A DNA stretch of 64,000 nucleotides. It comes from Paenibacillaceae bacterium GAS479 (lineage in GTDB: Bacteria; Bacillota; Bacilli; Paenibacillales; Paenibacillaceae). This document shows, piece after piece, positions 42,287 through 51,347 of this stretch (the stretch's first letter is position 1; every line of letters starts with the position of its first letter). The stretch lies in contig LT629764.1 of the NCBI GenBank assembly GCA_900105225.1, positions 5,290,501-5,354,500 on the forward strand, in the 5' to 3' direction. The position numbers were made by a program, and so were the translations under genes. The notes under the pieces were generated by a model. That model saw only the letters and a program-made list of their open reading frames with translations. It was not told the DNA's origin and searched no databases.

Positions 42287-43887
42287 GATCGCTCCAGCTG
42301 CAGCAATTCCTGACGGTTTGTCATTCTCTTTTTCTGTTCTTCCGCTGCGAAGCGGCGCCAATATATCAGCGCATATGAAGCTCCTCCCCAGCCTAAAGCC
42401 GTTATTGCCCCGTAGGGGCTGTAAAAGACAGCGAAGCCAGACACGATAAGTAAGGAAACTACTGCGATCCAGCAAATCAATTGCCTGGCTCGGCCCAGCG
42501 ACCATAATGGATCCATTTCCAGAGGCTGCGCCCTGCGACTTATTCGCAGCAGCCCAGTCATTGGAATGAGCAGCCCTCCATGATGCAGAAGCAAACCAAG
42601 CACAAGAAGCAAGCTTGCCGTACTGCCCCATGAAGCGGGCATGAGCAGCAAACCGCCGACAACGACCGCCGGCATAAGCCCCGCCAAACAAGCTGCTCCG
42701 GTAAAGCTGCGCCGCTTGCTTTGCACACGGCCGAGCTTTTCCAGAGCCGGCAATGAGCTCTCACGAGCCAACGCGCCTAGAAGCCTTGTCGAAGCGAATA
42801 GAATCGACATCGCAGCGGTAAACAGGCTAAGTGCGATGAGCAGAGTTATGACTGCAGCAAACGCTGGACTGCTCCTAACAACGACGCTGAGAGATTCGAT
42901 TAAAAAAGCGGAACTGCCGCTGAACGGATGAGCTAGGCCATACATGGCGGTCAGCGCCAGCAGCAAGTAACCAGCGGTGAATACATATGCAGCTGCCTGG
43001 AACTGTCCCCAAGGAAGGCGCATGCGCGGTTCAATTGTCTCCTCCGCTGTTGATTCAGTTGATCCCCCCGCGACGAATAATCGCCACAAAAGAAGCAATC
43101 CGATGAGCCACCCTCCCTCTACGGGAACACGAGCAGCGGTATCGGCCGATCCTTTTGCCAGGGATGAATAGGCGAAATCTGGCCATAGAGCGGCCGCCAG
43201 CACAACGAGCATGACCGCACATGCAGCGAGTTGAATGATCGCGGTACCAGCCTGCACCCCGGCGTACCACTTGTTCCCTCCTAGGCAGGCGAGCGTTTGT
43301 AGCAGCAGGAAAATGATAAAAAACGTAACGGCAGCTGCCGTCGGTGAGCCTCCTTGCCAGCCAGCCCACGCCTGGCCGAGCCATCGCGAGCCCTCAAAAT
43401 TCAGATAGGCAACAAGAGCCCATTGCCCGCCTAGCTGCAGTAGAGCAGACATGCGGCCTGCACTTTTTCCGGAAAGCAGAGTTGCAGCATACGACCCACC
43501 TTTTGCCGTCGGAAACGAAGACATTAGCTCGGCCTGTACCGCATGGACTGCCAGTGCACATATCCCTAATATCGGCCAAATCCATACAATTAGACCACCG
43601 CTGCCTGAAAATCCGACATAGGCGAAAAGTAAAGCCCCGCCACCAATCAACGCCATGCTGTTGAACGGAATGCTAAAGGCGACTAGCGGACCGAAACCCC
43701 GCTTCAGCTGCTGTGCAATTCCATATCGGTTCAGCTCCGTTTTATCCTGCATGAATTGAATGTAAGCGGCATATCGCGTGAGCGTTTGATAACCACTATG
43801 CATACGGCGATGCTCTGCCAGAGCAAACGCAGCCAGCCAAAAGACGGCGGTCAAACAAAAAAAGGAAAATCCGGCCCACATCCACAT
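42274..43887 (-). CDS. APC-superfamily amino acid/polyamine-type permease
   Basis: A 537-residue membrane protein with about 12 helices. GGGALLFAYVGFSGSGGLIV and SFPTAKGGSYAATLLSGKSA match the first-helix/loop pattern of APC amino acid transporters, though this copy is divergent and Ala/Leu/Gly-rich. ATG 43887 has GGGGGAG five bases ahead; the longer frame lacks a site. The C-terminus is charged (EEQKKRMTNRQ) and its stop lies in a short tandem repeat. Substrate unknown. Confidence 0.72.
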   Translation of the reverse strand: MWMWAGFSFFCLTAVFWLAAFALAEHRRMHSGYQTLTRYAAYIQFMQDKTELNRYGIAQQLKRGFGPLVAFSIPFNSMALIGGGALLFAYVGFSGSGGLIVWIWPILGICALAVHAVQAELMSSFPTAKGGSYAATLLSGKSAGRMSALLQLGGQWALVAYLNFEGSRWLGQAWAGWQGGSPTAAAVTFFIIFLLLQTLACLGGNKWYAGVQAGTAIIQLAACAVMLVVLAAALWPDFAYSSLAKGSADTAARVPVEGGWLIGLLLLWRLFVAGGSTESTAEETIEPRMRLPWGQFQAAAYVFTAGYLLLALTAMYGLAHPFSGSSAFLIESLSVVVRSSPAFAAVITLLIALSLFTAAMSILFASTRLLGALARESSLPALEKLGRVQSKRRSFTGAACLAGLMPAVVVGGLLLMPASWGSTASLLLVLGLLLHHGGLLIPMTGLLRISRRAQPLEMDPLWSLGRARQLICWIAVVSLLIVSGFAVFYSPYGAITALGWGGASYALIYWRRFAAEEQKKRMTNRQELLQLERSHPQ

Positions 43888-44005
43888 GAAAGCTCCCCCT
43901 TTTGGTAAGCCAACCCTTCCGCTCCTCATGCAGAACGAAAAGTGCCGAAATCCGATCCGATATTCGGTTCGTTATCCGGCACTTATCGACAATGCTAAGC
44001 ATGAT

Positions 44006-44617
44006 TCAATCATTCACATCCATAACGCCCAGAGGACCATCCTCCTTGATCAAATCGCTGAGCTCATAGACAGAAATCGGGAAATAGGGAAAGCCGTACA
44101 CATAGGGTGTTATCTCATAAACGCTGAACCAAATGATCAATGCCCGGTCCGCAATATAATAATCCTGGTCGGCCCGGATTGCTGTGAAGGGCTGAAGCGT
44201 CTCTATCCCCCGCTGTTTAATCTGTATGGCTACCAGTTCCGAAAGCCGGCTCACGTAATTCGCTTTCTTTTTAAAGAGCCCTGAGAGTGGGACAGGCTTT
44301 CCTTCCTTATTTATGAAGGTCAGCGACCGCTGTAGTGTAAGGCCATGGGCTCCGCCAGTGAAGGCATAATTGAATTGCGAGAGACTGAGAACCCCCTTCT
44401 GATTGTTCTTGATCTCATAATAACCTAGCATCTGGGAGCGTGGGTCCTCGAGAGAACCCTGATCCTCCAAAAGTGTTCTTGCCGCAAATCGAATCGACGC
44501 ATTGATCGTTGCTGCCGCATCCTCGTCACCAGGCAAAGTAACGACGGGCAACAGAAGCTCGATTTTGGGCCTAACGACGCGGCTAGTATGAATGCCTGCC
44601 GGCTGAACAAACGGCAT
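44006..44617 (-). CDS. DUF3298/DUF4163 (RsiV/PdaC-like) domain protein
   Basis: A 203-residue protein of the DUF4163/DUF3298 type: YNYAFTGGAHGLTLQRSLTF-like block (SQFNYAFTGGAHGLTLQRSL, about 81-100), NKEGKPVPLSGLFKK, and FTAIRADQDYYIADRALIIW with PYVYGFPYFPISV. These domains occur in the ECF anti-sigma factor RsiV and in peptidoglycan deacetylase PdaC. No signal peptide or membrane segment is present, so it is either cytoplasmic or exported without one. GGTGGAG lies close to the ATG. Confidence 0.75.
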   Translation of the reverse strand: MPFVQPAGIHTSRVVRPKIELLLPVVTLPGDEDAAATINASIRFAARTLLEDQGSLEDPRSQMLGYYEIKNNQKGVLSLSQFNYAFTGGAHGLTLQRSLTFINKEGKPVPLSGLFKKKANYVSRLSELVAIQIKQRGIETLQPFTAIRADQDYYIADRALIIWFSVYEITPYVYGFPYFPISVYELSDLIKEDGPLGVMDVND

Positions 44618-44695
44618 GATTCTCCACCTGCCATATCCATAGAATCGGTCTACCCGATTGTATGCGGTCAGGTTGGGGAATCATGCCGTTATCCG

Positions 44696-45418
44696 TTAAA
44701 GCAACATCTTTTCGCGCTCGGTAAGTCTACGTCCACTAACTTGCAGCACCTGCTTACCGGCATTAAGGCCAATGATCCGGTCTGCATATCGCTCCGCCCA
44801 ATCGCCCTGATGCATAACCGCTATAACGATTAGGCCCTGCTGCTTACATAGCTGCTTGAGATCTCCAAGCACCTTATCCGCAGCATGGGGATCTAGTCCT
44901 GAGACAGGCTCATCTGCTAGCAGCACCTTTGCACCATGCACTAATGCCCGGGCAATAGCTACGCGCTGGCGTTCTCCCCCACTCAGTTGGTCCGCCTTGT
45001 TATGGGCCTTGTCCAACAGGCCAAGCTTCTCTAGCATGTCCATAGCACCCATGTAGTCGTCACTGCGCACCATCCCGGTTACACGACGGAATACCGAAGC
45101 TTGCGCCGCAGAGCCGATCAGCACGTTTTTCAGAGCGGTCCGTCTCAGATTCAGAGACGCCTTCTCCTCGATCAGTGTTATTTCTTTGCGGATTCGGTAG
45201 CGGCCTAGCCCGGTTGTGGGAACTTCTTTGCCGTCTACTTTGTACGTTCCGGAAGTCCAGCTCTCTTGCAGTGCGAGGCATTTGAGCAGCATCGATTTGC
45301 CGCTGCCGCTTGCGCCTTTGATTGCGATGAACTCCCCGTCATCTGCACGGAAGCTAATATCATCAAGGACCGTCGGTCCGCCTGGAATCTGTTTCTTCAG
45401 ATGTGCGATATGGATCAT
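44696..45418 (-). CDS. Orphan ABC transporter ATP-binding protein
   Basis: A 240-residue ATPase with Walker A GASGSGKS (about 36-43), signature LSGGERQRVAIARALVHG, Walker B KVLLADEPVSGLDP and the switch His in AVMHQGDW. The sequence resembles PhnC/LolD-type subunits. No permease or binding-protein gene is adjacent. Either the partner genes are elsewhere or it is a stand-alone ATPase. Immediately upstream is the divergent LexA-controlled small gene. Confidence 0.83.
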   Translation of the reverse strand: MIHIAHLKKQIPGGPTVLDDISFRADDGEFIAIKGASGSGKSMLLKCLALQESWTSGTYKVDGKEVPTTGLGRYRIRKEITLIEEKASLNLRRTALKNVLIGSAAQASVFRRVTGMVRSDDYMGAMDMLEKLGLLDKAHNKADQLSGGERQRVAIARALVHGAKVLLADEPVSGLDPHAADKVLGDLKQLCKQQGLIVIAVMHQGDWAERYADRIIGLNAGKQVLQVSGRRLTEREKMLL

Positions 45419-45517
45419 GGCTGCGGCTGCGCTCCTTCTGGCCGTCCGGCATACAACCCCGGTCCAGCAATCGTTGTCGATTCCCTATCTTACCAGTGTA
45501 CGGTAAACAAATAACTC

Positions 45518-45546
45518 TTTCCACACGAACAAATGTTTGCTATAAT
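45518..45546 (+). promoter_or_regulatory. Sigma-A-type promoter with LexA box in the spacer
   Basis: TTTCCA (45518-45523) and TATAAT (45541-45546) are 17 bases apart; the spacer contains a perfect Bacillus-type LexA site. A divergent ABC ATPase gene lies to the left. Confidence 0.7.
45526..45539. promoter_or_regulatory. LexA (SOS) box 1
   Basis: CGAACAAATGTTTG matches the Bacillus LexA/DinR consensus CGAACRNRYGTTYG at all fixed positions. It sits between the -35 and -10 boxes. Confidence 0.85.
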
Positions 45547-45552
45547 AAAAAC

Positions 45553-45566
45553 AGAACAGATGTTCT
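45553..45566. promoter_or_regulatory. LexA (SOS) box 2
   Basis: AGAACAGATGTTCT keeps the GAACRNRYGTTC core of the LexA consensus, differing only at the two outer bases. It lies just downstream of the -10 box, near the expected transcription start. Confidence 0.78.
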
Positions 45567-45598
45567 AATATCTATTCTTAATCAGGAGTGTGATCGAA

Positions 45599-45817
45599 AT
45601 GAACTGCAACCACTTTCGATTCATTGAGCGCCATCGTCCCTACCGTGATTTGACCTTCAAGTTTTATGATGATGGCCGACTTGCGATTATCGACAATGAC
45701 TCTCAGTCCGCGCTTACCCCTTCCGAGCTCAAGGGCGAGAGCCGGGACTTCTACGTACGACAACGTATTGCTTTCATCAAGAGGGATCTTGCTGCCAAAT
45801 CGCAGCGCTACGCCTGA
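45599..45817 (+). CDS. SOS-controlled small protein, unknown function
   Basis: A 72-residue soluble protein starting at ATG 45599 (AGGAG ten bases ahead). It is basic and rich in aromatic and charged residues (NHFRFIERHRPYRDLTFKFY; RDFYVRQRIAFIKRDLAAKS). It has no membrane helix, so it is not YneA-like, and no resemblance to DinB, UvrX or YolD was found. Two LexA boxes in its promoter make DNA-damage induction very likely. Function unknown; candidates are a DNA-repair accessory or a checkpoint inhibitor. Confidence 0.75.
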   Translation: MNCNHFRFIERHRPYRDLTFKFYDDGRLAIIDNDSQSALTPSELKGESRDFYVRQRIAFIKRDLAAKSQRYA

Positions 45818-45916
45818 TCGGCCTATCCTCTCCTGAATTGACTGGCCTTCCTTCTTTAAGGTAGATTGAAGGAAGTCTTGACTGCATCCAGTCTATCCAG
45901 AGGAGATATTGCCGCA

Positions 45917-46669
45917 ATGACCAAACCGATCCCGCAAACCATCCTATTCGATCTAGATGATACTCTTATACATTGCAATAAATATTTCAACCTGGTCATT
46001 GATCAGTTCGTTGACGCCATGCTCGTCTGGTTCGCATCTTATCCTGATCTAACTGAAACTGTCATTCGCCAGAAGCAGAGTGAAATCGATATTGCCGGCG
46101 TTCAAGCCAGTGGATTCAAGAGCGACCATTTTCCGCAATCCTTCTTGGACACGTATATTGATTTTAGCCGTCTCACTGGTCGTAGTGAGGATTCCAATGA
46201 GATCGACCTATTATGGAGCATGGGCCAGAGTGTGTACGAGCAGGAGGCGGAGCCCTATCCTGATATGGAGCAGACGTTGGAGTCACTTCTGGCAGCCGGA
46301 CATGAGCTGCATCTCTATACAGGCGGTGAGCCTTTGATTCAGCAGCGCAAGGTAGATCGTCTGCAATTGCAGCGTTTTTTTGGAGAGCGAATCTACATCC
46401 GCCAGCATAAAAACACCGACGCGCTGGAACAGATTTTAATAGATGGCGGATTCGATCGCGCCAATACGTGGATGATCGGTAATTCCATTCGTACTGATGT
46501 TGTACCAGCTCTAACGACCGGCATTCATGCCATTCACGTAGAAGCCAAGACGGAATGGCTGTACAATATCATCCATATTGATGTGGAGCCTAAAGGGGCG
46601 TTTTTGCAGTTGCAACATCTGCGCGACGTTCCCTCAGGCATAGAGAACTATCGTCAGCAGCTTTCCTGA
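45917..46669 (+). CDS. HAD-family hydrolase
   Basis: A 250-residue haloacid-dehalogenase-fold phosphatase. Motif I is FDLDDTLIH (about 10-18), motif II Thr in LYTGG, motif III Lys in the QRKVDRL region, and motif IV in MIGNSIRTDVVPALTTG. The large alpha-helical cap after motif I is of the C1 type. ATG 45917 has GGAG 11 bases ahead; the frame also opens at TTG 45866. It may be co-transcribed with the LexA-controlled small gene 100 bases upstream. Substrate unknown. Confidence 0.82.
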   Translation: MTKPIPQTILFDLDDTLIHCNKYFNLVIDQFVDAMLVWFASYPDLTETVIRQKQSEIDIAGVQASGFKSDHFPQSFLDTYIDFSRLTGRSEDSNEIDLLWSMGQSVYEQEAEPYPDMEQTLESLLAAGHELHLYTGGEPLIQQRKVDRLQLQRFFGERIYIRQHKNTDALEQILIDGGFDRANTWMIGNSIRTDVVPALTTGIHAIHVEAKTEWLYNIIHIDVEPKGAFLQLQHLRDVPSGIENYRQQLS

Positions 46670-46674
46670 TTCAA

Positions 46675-46734
46675 AATAAGCAAAGGGCATGAGTGGTTCC
46701 GGATTACCGGTTCCTCTCATGCCCTTTGCTTATT
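46675..46734 (+). terminator. Strong terminator after the HAD gene
   Basis: AATAAGCAAAGGGCATGAG pairs with CTCATGCCCTTTGCTTATT (19 bp, perfect). An inner TTCCGG/CCGGTT stem is possible in the loop. It ends the plus-strand HAD transcript and could also serve the minus strand. Confidence 0.85.
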
Positions 46735-46760
46735 GCTCAGCTTCTCTTGCTGTCGGCCCC

Positions 46761-46952
46761 TCATTTTCTGAGTCCCGTGAACAGAACTATAGCATGCAGC
46801 GGTTTCCATATTTGGCGACTTGCTCCGCCTAAATAATCGGAAGAATTAGCTTGCGGGCTTTTTTTGTTCACGGCAGATAAAAAGCTCTCCTGCGTGCTGT
46901 TTTGATGGTAGTTACGAATATCCATCTCATGCCTGAAAATTGTTTCGTACAT
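46761..46952 (-). CDS. Hypothetical 63-aa protein
   Basis: A short ORF with AAGGAG eight bases ahead of its ATG, a good ribosome site. The product (MYETIFRHEMDIRNYHQNST...) is polar with a hydrophobic C-terminal end (LHAIVLFTGLRK). No family recognised. It fills the space between the HAD and SgrR-like genes on the opposite strand. Confidence 0.45.
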   Translation of the reverse strand: MYETIFRHEMDIRNYHQNSTQESFLSAVNKKSPQANSSDYLGGASRQIWKPLHAIVLFTGLRK

Positions 46953-47143
46953 TGTTTTCTCTCCTTGCGGGTCCGTAAGTTTGGTGTTCCGGCCCTACAA
47001 GAAGTATCTCATGACATAACAGGAACAAAAAGTGTACAATAATAAAAGATAGCTTCCTCTTTTCTAGACTGGAAAACGCTTCCTTCCACTTTTTACAGCT
47101 TGTCCCACTGAAAACGGCAGCATAAAAGGAGAAATGAAACGCA

Positions 47144-48970
47144 GTGCTGAGTGCAGAACGATTTTTGTTACTGTTAAACCATTATCGAATTCTTGACCGC
47201 GATACTGAAGTAGAAGCAACTTTGGAAGAGCTGGCAGGGCTATTCCATTGTACGGAACGGAACGTCAAGCTGATTATTCGCAAGCTGGAGGATGAAGGCT
47301 GGATCACATGGCATGCCGGCCGTGGCCGCGGCATCCGCTCCCGCATCGAGTTCTGTACGAGTAGAGAACAATTTCTGCTTGATACCGCCAAGTTAATGGC
47401 GTCTGAAGGAGATTATCAGAAGGCATTCCAGCTAATGCAAAACCATGGTGACCGCACCTCAGCACGCGACCGCTTTGTTGATTTTCTGAACGGCCACTTT
47501 GGTTCTGATCGGCTTGTTGATGGTTTGCAGGCGCAGCGGGATATTTTCCGCCTCCCTGTTTATCGTCCTCCCGTATCCCTTGATCCTGCAAGGCTGTTCT
47601 TCTCGTTCGACTCTCATCTGATTCATCAAATTTTCGATCGACTGCTCGGCTTCGACGCGCGTGAAGGCAAGATCGTGCCTGCGCTGGCCCATAATTGGGA
47701 GAGCAGCGAGGATGCCCGTGTCTGGACATTCCATCTGCGCAAGGGAGTCAAGTTCCATCACGGTAAAGAAATGACCTCAGAGGATGTATGTTTTACGCTG
47801 CAAAGGCTCGCGGACGGGCAGCCGAACCGCTTCTTGCTTGAAACGATGGTCGCGGTAACCGCGATAGACAGCCGAACCGTGCGAATCTCGCTGCGCCAGC
47901 CAAACCGTCTGCTACCCAGACTGTTATGCTCTGCGGTCGCCTCCATCCTGCCCGCAGACTTGTTGCAGGACGATCCGGAGCGTTATTGGCAGCTTCCATC
48001 GGGTACAGGACCATTCCGCCTCAATCGCTGGACAGCCGAACGTATGGACCTGGTCGTTCACGAGGCCTATTTTCAAGGACGTGCTTACCTGGATGAGGTG
48101 CAAATCGCTGTGATGCCAGAAGATATTCCTGTGGAAACACGCCAGAAATGGGGGCAGATTATGGCAAGTGACACCCGCATGGCGGTCAGACCAGAGCAGA
48201 GCTGGGGAAAGATTCAGACCATTAATCATGGCTGCAGCCTGTTGTCCTGGAATCGCCGGAAGTCCGGCCCGCAGCAGTCTGTCGCCTTCCGGCAAGCGAT
48301 TGATCTGGCGATCGACCGTCAAGGAATGAGCCGTATGAGCGGTGATCACTGTTATCCGGCTCGCAGCTATATGCCTAAAACCCATCAGCATCCCGCATTA
48401 GAGCGATACGAGCCTGATACGGCCATGCGGCTGCTGAAGGAAAGCGGATATGACGGCTCGCCTATCAAGCTGCTTACCGGCCCTATGCAGCTTCGTGATG
48501 CCAAATGGATTAAGGAGCGCTGCGCAGAAATAGGCGTCCCGGTAGAGATTCGATGCGAGCAACAGCAAGCCGTATATTCCCCTGATCTGGTGATGGAAGC
48601 CGATTGCATTCTGCTACATCTCGTTTTCGCTGAAGATGAAGTTTGCGAGCTTGAGATTTATTTGCAGGATTCCAGCTATGTACGCCAGCACACCGATACC
48701 GCACTAGCTGTCTGGGTAAGGCGGATTCTCGATCTGCTCTTCTCCGCAGAAACACCAGAGGAGAGACGCTCTTTGCTTCGCCAAATCGAGCAGCGCCTGC
48801 TTGACGAACATCAGGTCACTACGCTGATTCATCGGACGATCAGCACTTATGTGCATCCTTCTGTACGCGGAATCGATATCAATAAGCTGGGATGGATGGA
48901 TTTCAAAGATATTTGGCTCGTATCCGATACTCAGGAATCAGCCGTGACAAGTCTGAGCTCCCCGGTATAA
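47144..48970 (+). CDS. SgrR-like transcriptional regulator with solute-binding domain
   Basis: A 608-residue protein starting at GTG 47144 (AAAGGAG 12 bases ahead). Residues about 1-110 form an SgrR-type N-terminal winged helix (ATLEELAGLFHCTERNVKLI, about 24-43). The rest is an SBP_bac_5-type oligopeptide-binding domain (IVPALAHNWESSEDARVWTF; LRKGVKFHHGKEMTSEDVCF). E. coli SgrR senses glucose-phosphate stress; here the ligand is unknown. It has no signal peptide, so the binding domain is cytoplasmic. The 3' end overlaps the convergent topB gene by 40 bases. Confidence 0.85.
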   Translation: MLSAERFLLLLNHYRILDRDTEVEATLEELAGLFHCTERNVKLIIRKLEDEGWITWHAGRGRGIRSRIEFCTSREQFLLDTAKLMASEGDYQKAFQLMQNHGDRTSARDRFVDFLNGHFGSDRLVDGLQAQRDIFRLPVYRPPVSLDPARLFFSFDSHLIHQIFDRLLGFDAREGKIVPALAHNWESSEDARVWTFHLRKGVKFHHGKEMTSEDVCFTLQRLADGQPNRFLLETMVAVTAIDSRTVRISLRQPNRLLPRLLCSAVASILPADLLQDDPERYWQLPSGTGPFRLNRWTAERMDLVVHEAYFQGRAYLDEVQIAVMPEDIPVETRQKWGQIMASDTRMAVRPEQSWGKIQTINHGCSLLSWNRRKSGPQQSVAFRQAIDLAIDRQGMSRMSGDHCYPARSYMPKTHQHPALERYEPDTAMRLLKESGYDGSPIKLLTGPMQLRDAKWIKERCAEIGVPVEIRCEQQQAVYSPDLVMEADCILLHLVFAEDEVCELEIYLQDSSYVRQHTDTALAVWVRRILDLLFSAETPEERRSLLRQIEQRLLDEHQVTTLIHRTISTYVHPSVRGIDINKLGWMDFKDIWLVSDTQESAVTSLSSPV

Positions 48971-51279
48971 GGAAGCTCAAGCTGCAATCTTCCTTTCACA
49001 GCAGCCCCGCTCTCGTTTGTAAACGTAAGAAGGCTGGTCTGTCTCTTTTGGAGCAGCGATTGAAGCATCGTTAAGCTAATCTTTTTGCCATGCTGCTCCT
49101 TCCAAATGACGAAGCGGCAGCCTTCTTTGAATTTTGAGCAGCCGTATCCCCGCTTACCTTCAACTATTGCGCCGCCGCAGCCGGGCTGAGGACATCGGCC
49201 CAGTACCTTCAAGCCGGGTGGTGAGCCTTGGCTATCAGCAGCAGCTTTACCGCTTGCCGCCGCTGATCGAATGCCTTTGCCGCCTGCAGCCGCAGCTCGG
49301 CCGCCGCCTGCGCTTTTAGATGCAGCTGTACTCTTCGCACCTGCCGCGCCTTTAGCCCGGCCAGCAGTACGAGCAGCCCCTTTACGGGTGCCCTGGCGGC
49401 CGCTGCCGCGCTCTTGCTCCTGAAAAGTACCGGATGGCGCTGGAGCCTGCTGCCGGACCTTTTCGACAATCAGCTTCGCGAACTGCTTAACCTTTTCGAT
49501 GAACGTCTCATCGGAGGCTTCATCCCGGGCGATCTGCACCAGTCTCCGCTCCCATTGGCCGGTCATGACTGGAGAAGCCAGCAGCTCAACGCCAGCCCCG
49601 CGAATCAGTTCGATTGCGGCAATGCCCTTTGGCTCAACTTCGAGCTTTTTGCCAACGGCCCCGATATACCCGACCTGCTTCAACCTTTCAATCGTCGCGG
49701 CTCTTGTCGCTGGAGTTCCGAGCCCGCTATCCCGCATCGTCTCGCGCAGTTCCTCATCCTCCATGGACTTGCCTGCGCTTTCCATCGCCTTGAGCAGGGT
49801 TCCTTCTGTAAATGCCTTTGGAGGCTGTGTAGCTTTTTCTTCCGCTTTTGCGCCTTTGCACAGCACGGGAGCCTCAGCGTCTACAGTGAATTCACCATCA
49901 ATGAGCAGCTGCTCGTCCTCTTCTTCCTCGTCCCCATTCTTCTTCGATTTGCCTCGGCTCTTCTTCTCTTCATTGTCCGCTTGGCCTTGCGTCACTTTCC
50001 AGCCTGGATCAAGCAGCTGCTTAACTCGCGTCCGGAACGTTTCCTCCTCCACTTCCGTCAACACAGTATGATTGCGGTACACAGCCGGGCCGTAATAGTG
50101 GGATAAAAAGCGACGAACAATAAGATCATAAATTTTCTTTTCATCCGCGCTCAGTGAACCTGGCTTTTTGGGTGTCGGCAAAATCGCATGATGGTCCTCG
50201 ACCTTGGACGGATTGCATACAGCCTTGTTGCCCTTATGCACCTTGGAGCGATCCGCTCCGACCGCTAGCTCGGCGTACTCCGTACCGCGCAGCATATCCA
50301 GTGCTTTGGCCATTACCGGAATCGTTTCCTCGGTGACGTAGTTGGAGCTTGTTCTTGGGTATGTAATCACTTTATGTTTTTCATAAAGAGCCTGCGCTAC
50401 ATCAAGCGTTTTTTTGGCAGGGAAGCCGTAGCGACCGTTCGCTTCACGTTGCAGCAGCGTTAGGTCATGAAGCCGATAAGGATACTCCTTCGACTCGGCG
50501 ATATCATAACGGGAAATGCGCCCTTTTTTACCTTTCACCTTTTCTGCTAGCGCCTGAGCTTTCGCTCCATCCGTCAGCCTTTCTCCTTGCCAGATTCCTT
50601 TGTACTTTACCGTCTTTTGATCAAATTGAGCTTCGATCCGGTAATAGGTTTCGGATTGAAACGCCTCGATCTCCTTGTAACGGTCGTAAAGCAGCGCCAA
50701 TACAGGCGTTTGCACTCGGCCAACCGACAGTAACGTGCGATGGCGAATCGTAAAAGCACGAGATGCGTTCATACCGATCAACCAGTCCGCTTCACTTCGC
50801 GCTTGTGCCGCCCGCGTAAGCGGAGCGTATTTCTCATCGCTTGCCAGCTGCTGGAAGCCTTTGCGAATCGTTTCCGGCGTCAAGTCGGATATCCATAAGC
50901 GATCAACGGGCTGATTCAGCTTCAAATGCCGGCGAATGAGATGAAAAATAAGCTGCCCTTCACGCCCAGCATCACAAGCATTGACGATCCGCTCGCATTT
51001 GCGTGCAAGCTCGGCAATGACCTTGAGCTGATCCTTCGTACGAGGATTCGGGGACAGCTTGAAGTTATCCGGTATAATCGGCAGGTCGGCATCTTGCCAT
51101 TTTTTGTACTTAGGATCATAATCATCCGGCTCGGCAAGTCCGACAAGATGACCGATGGCCCAAGTAACAATAAACCGCTCGCCCTCAAGATGAGTGCGGC
51201 GGTTCGTTGCTCTAGGTTCCATGACGGCGGCAATCGTCCGTCCCATATCCGGTTTTTCGGCAATAATGAGTGTCTTCAA
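48931..51279 (-). CDS. topB: DNA topoisomerase III
   Basis: A 782-residue type IA topoisomerase that decatenates single-stranded DNA during replication and recombination. TOPRIM residues are visible (IIAEKPDMGR at the N-terminus; NACDAGREGQLIFH, about 100-113), and the catalytic Tyr is at about 307 in VITYPRTSSNYV. A C-terminal Ala/Gly/Lys-rich linker (about 625-695) leads to a Cys-rich zinc-ribbon-like part (CPQPGCGGAIVEGKRGYGC). TTG 51279 has GAGGAG eight bases ahead. Confidence 0.93.
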   Translation of the reverse strand: MKTLIIAEKPDMGRTIAAVMEPRATNRRTHLEGERFIVTWAIGHLVGLAEPDDYDPKYKKWQDADLPIIPDNFKLSPNPRTKDQLKVIAELARKCERIVNACDAGREGQLIFHLIRRHLKLNQPVDRLWISDLTPETIRKGFQQLASDEKYAPLTRAAQARSEADWLIGMNASRAFTIRHRTLLSVGRVQTPVLALLYDRYKEIEAFQSETYYRIEAQFDQKTVKYKGIWQGERLTDGAKAQALAEKVKGKKGRISRYDIAESKEYPYRLHDLTLLQREANGRYGFPAKKTLDVAQALYEKHKVITYPRTSSNYVTEETIPVMAKALDMLRGTEYAELAVGADRSKVHKGNKAVCNPSKVEDHHAILPTPKKPGSLSADEKKIYDLIVRRFLSHYYGPAVYRNHTVLTEVEEETFRTRVKQLLDPGWKVTQGQADNEEKKSRGKSKKNGDEEEEDEQLLIDGEFTVDAEAPVLCKGAKAEEKATQPPKAFTEGTLLKAMESAGKSMEDEELRETMRDSGLGTPATRAATIERLKQVGYIGAVGKKLEVEPKGIAAIELIRGAGVELLASPVMTGQWERRLVQIARDEASDETFIEKVKQFAKLIVEKVRQQAPAPSGTFQEQERGSGRQGTRKGAARTAGRAKGAAGAKSTAASKSAGGGRAAAAGGKGIRSAAASGKAAADSQGSPPGLKVLGRCPQPGCGGAIVEGKRGYGCSKFKEGCRFVIWKEQHGKKISLTMLQSLLQKRQTSLLTFTNESGAAVKGRLQLELPYTGELRLVTADS

Positions 51280-51347
51280 TCAACCGACTCCTCTCTAATC
51301 CAAGGAGGAACTTTACAGCAAAGGGAGGAAGGCTGCCGAGCCAAGGC

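Noticed and set aside
42274-43887. Sodium:solute symporter or other transporter family for the 537-aa permease
   Set aside because: The first-helix glycine pattern and 12-helix layout fit the APC superfamily better, although the copy is divergent.
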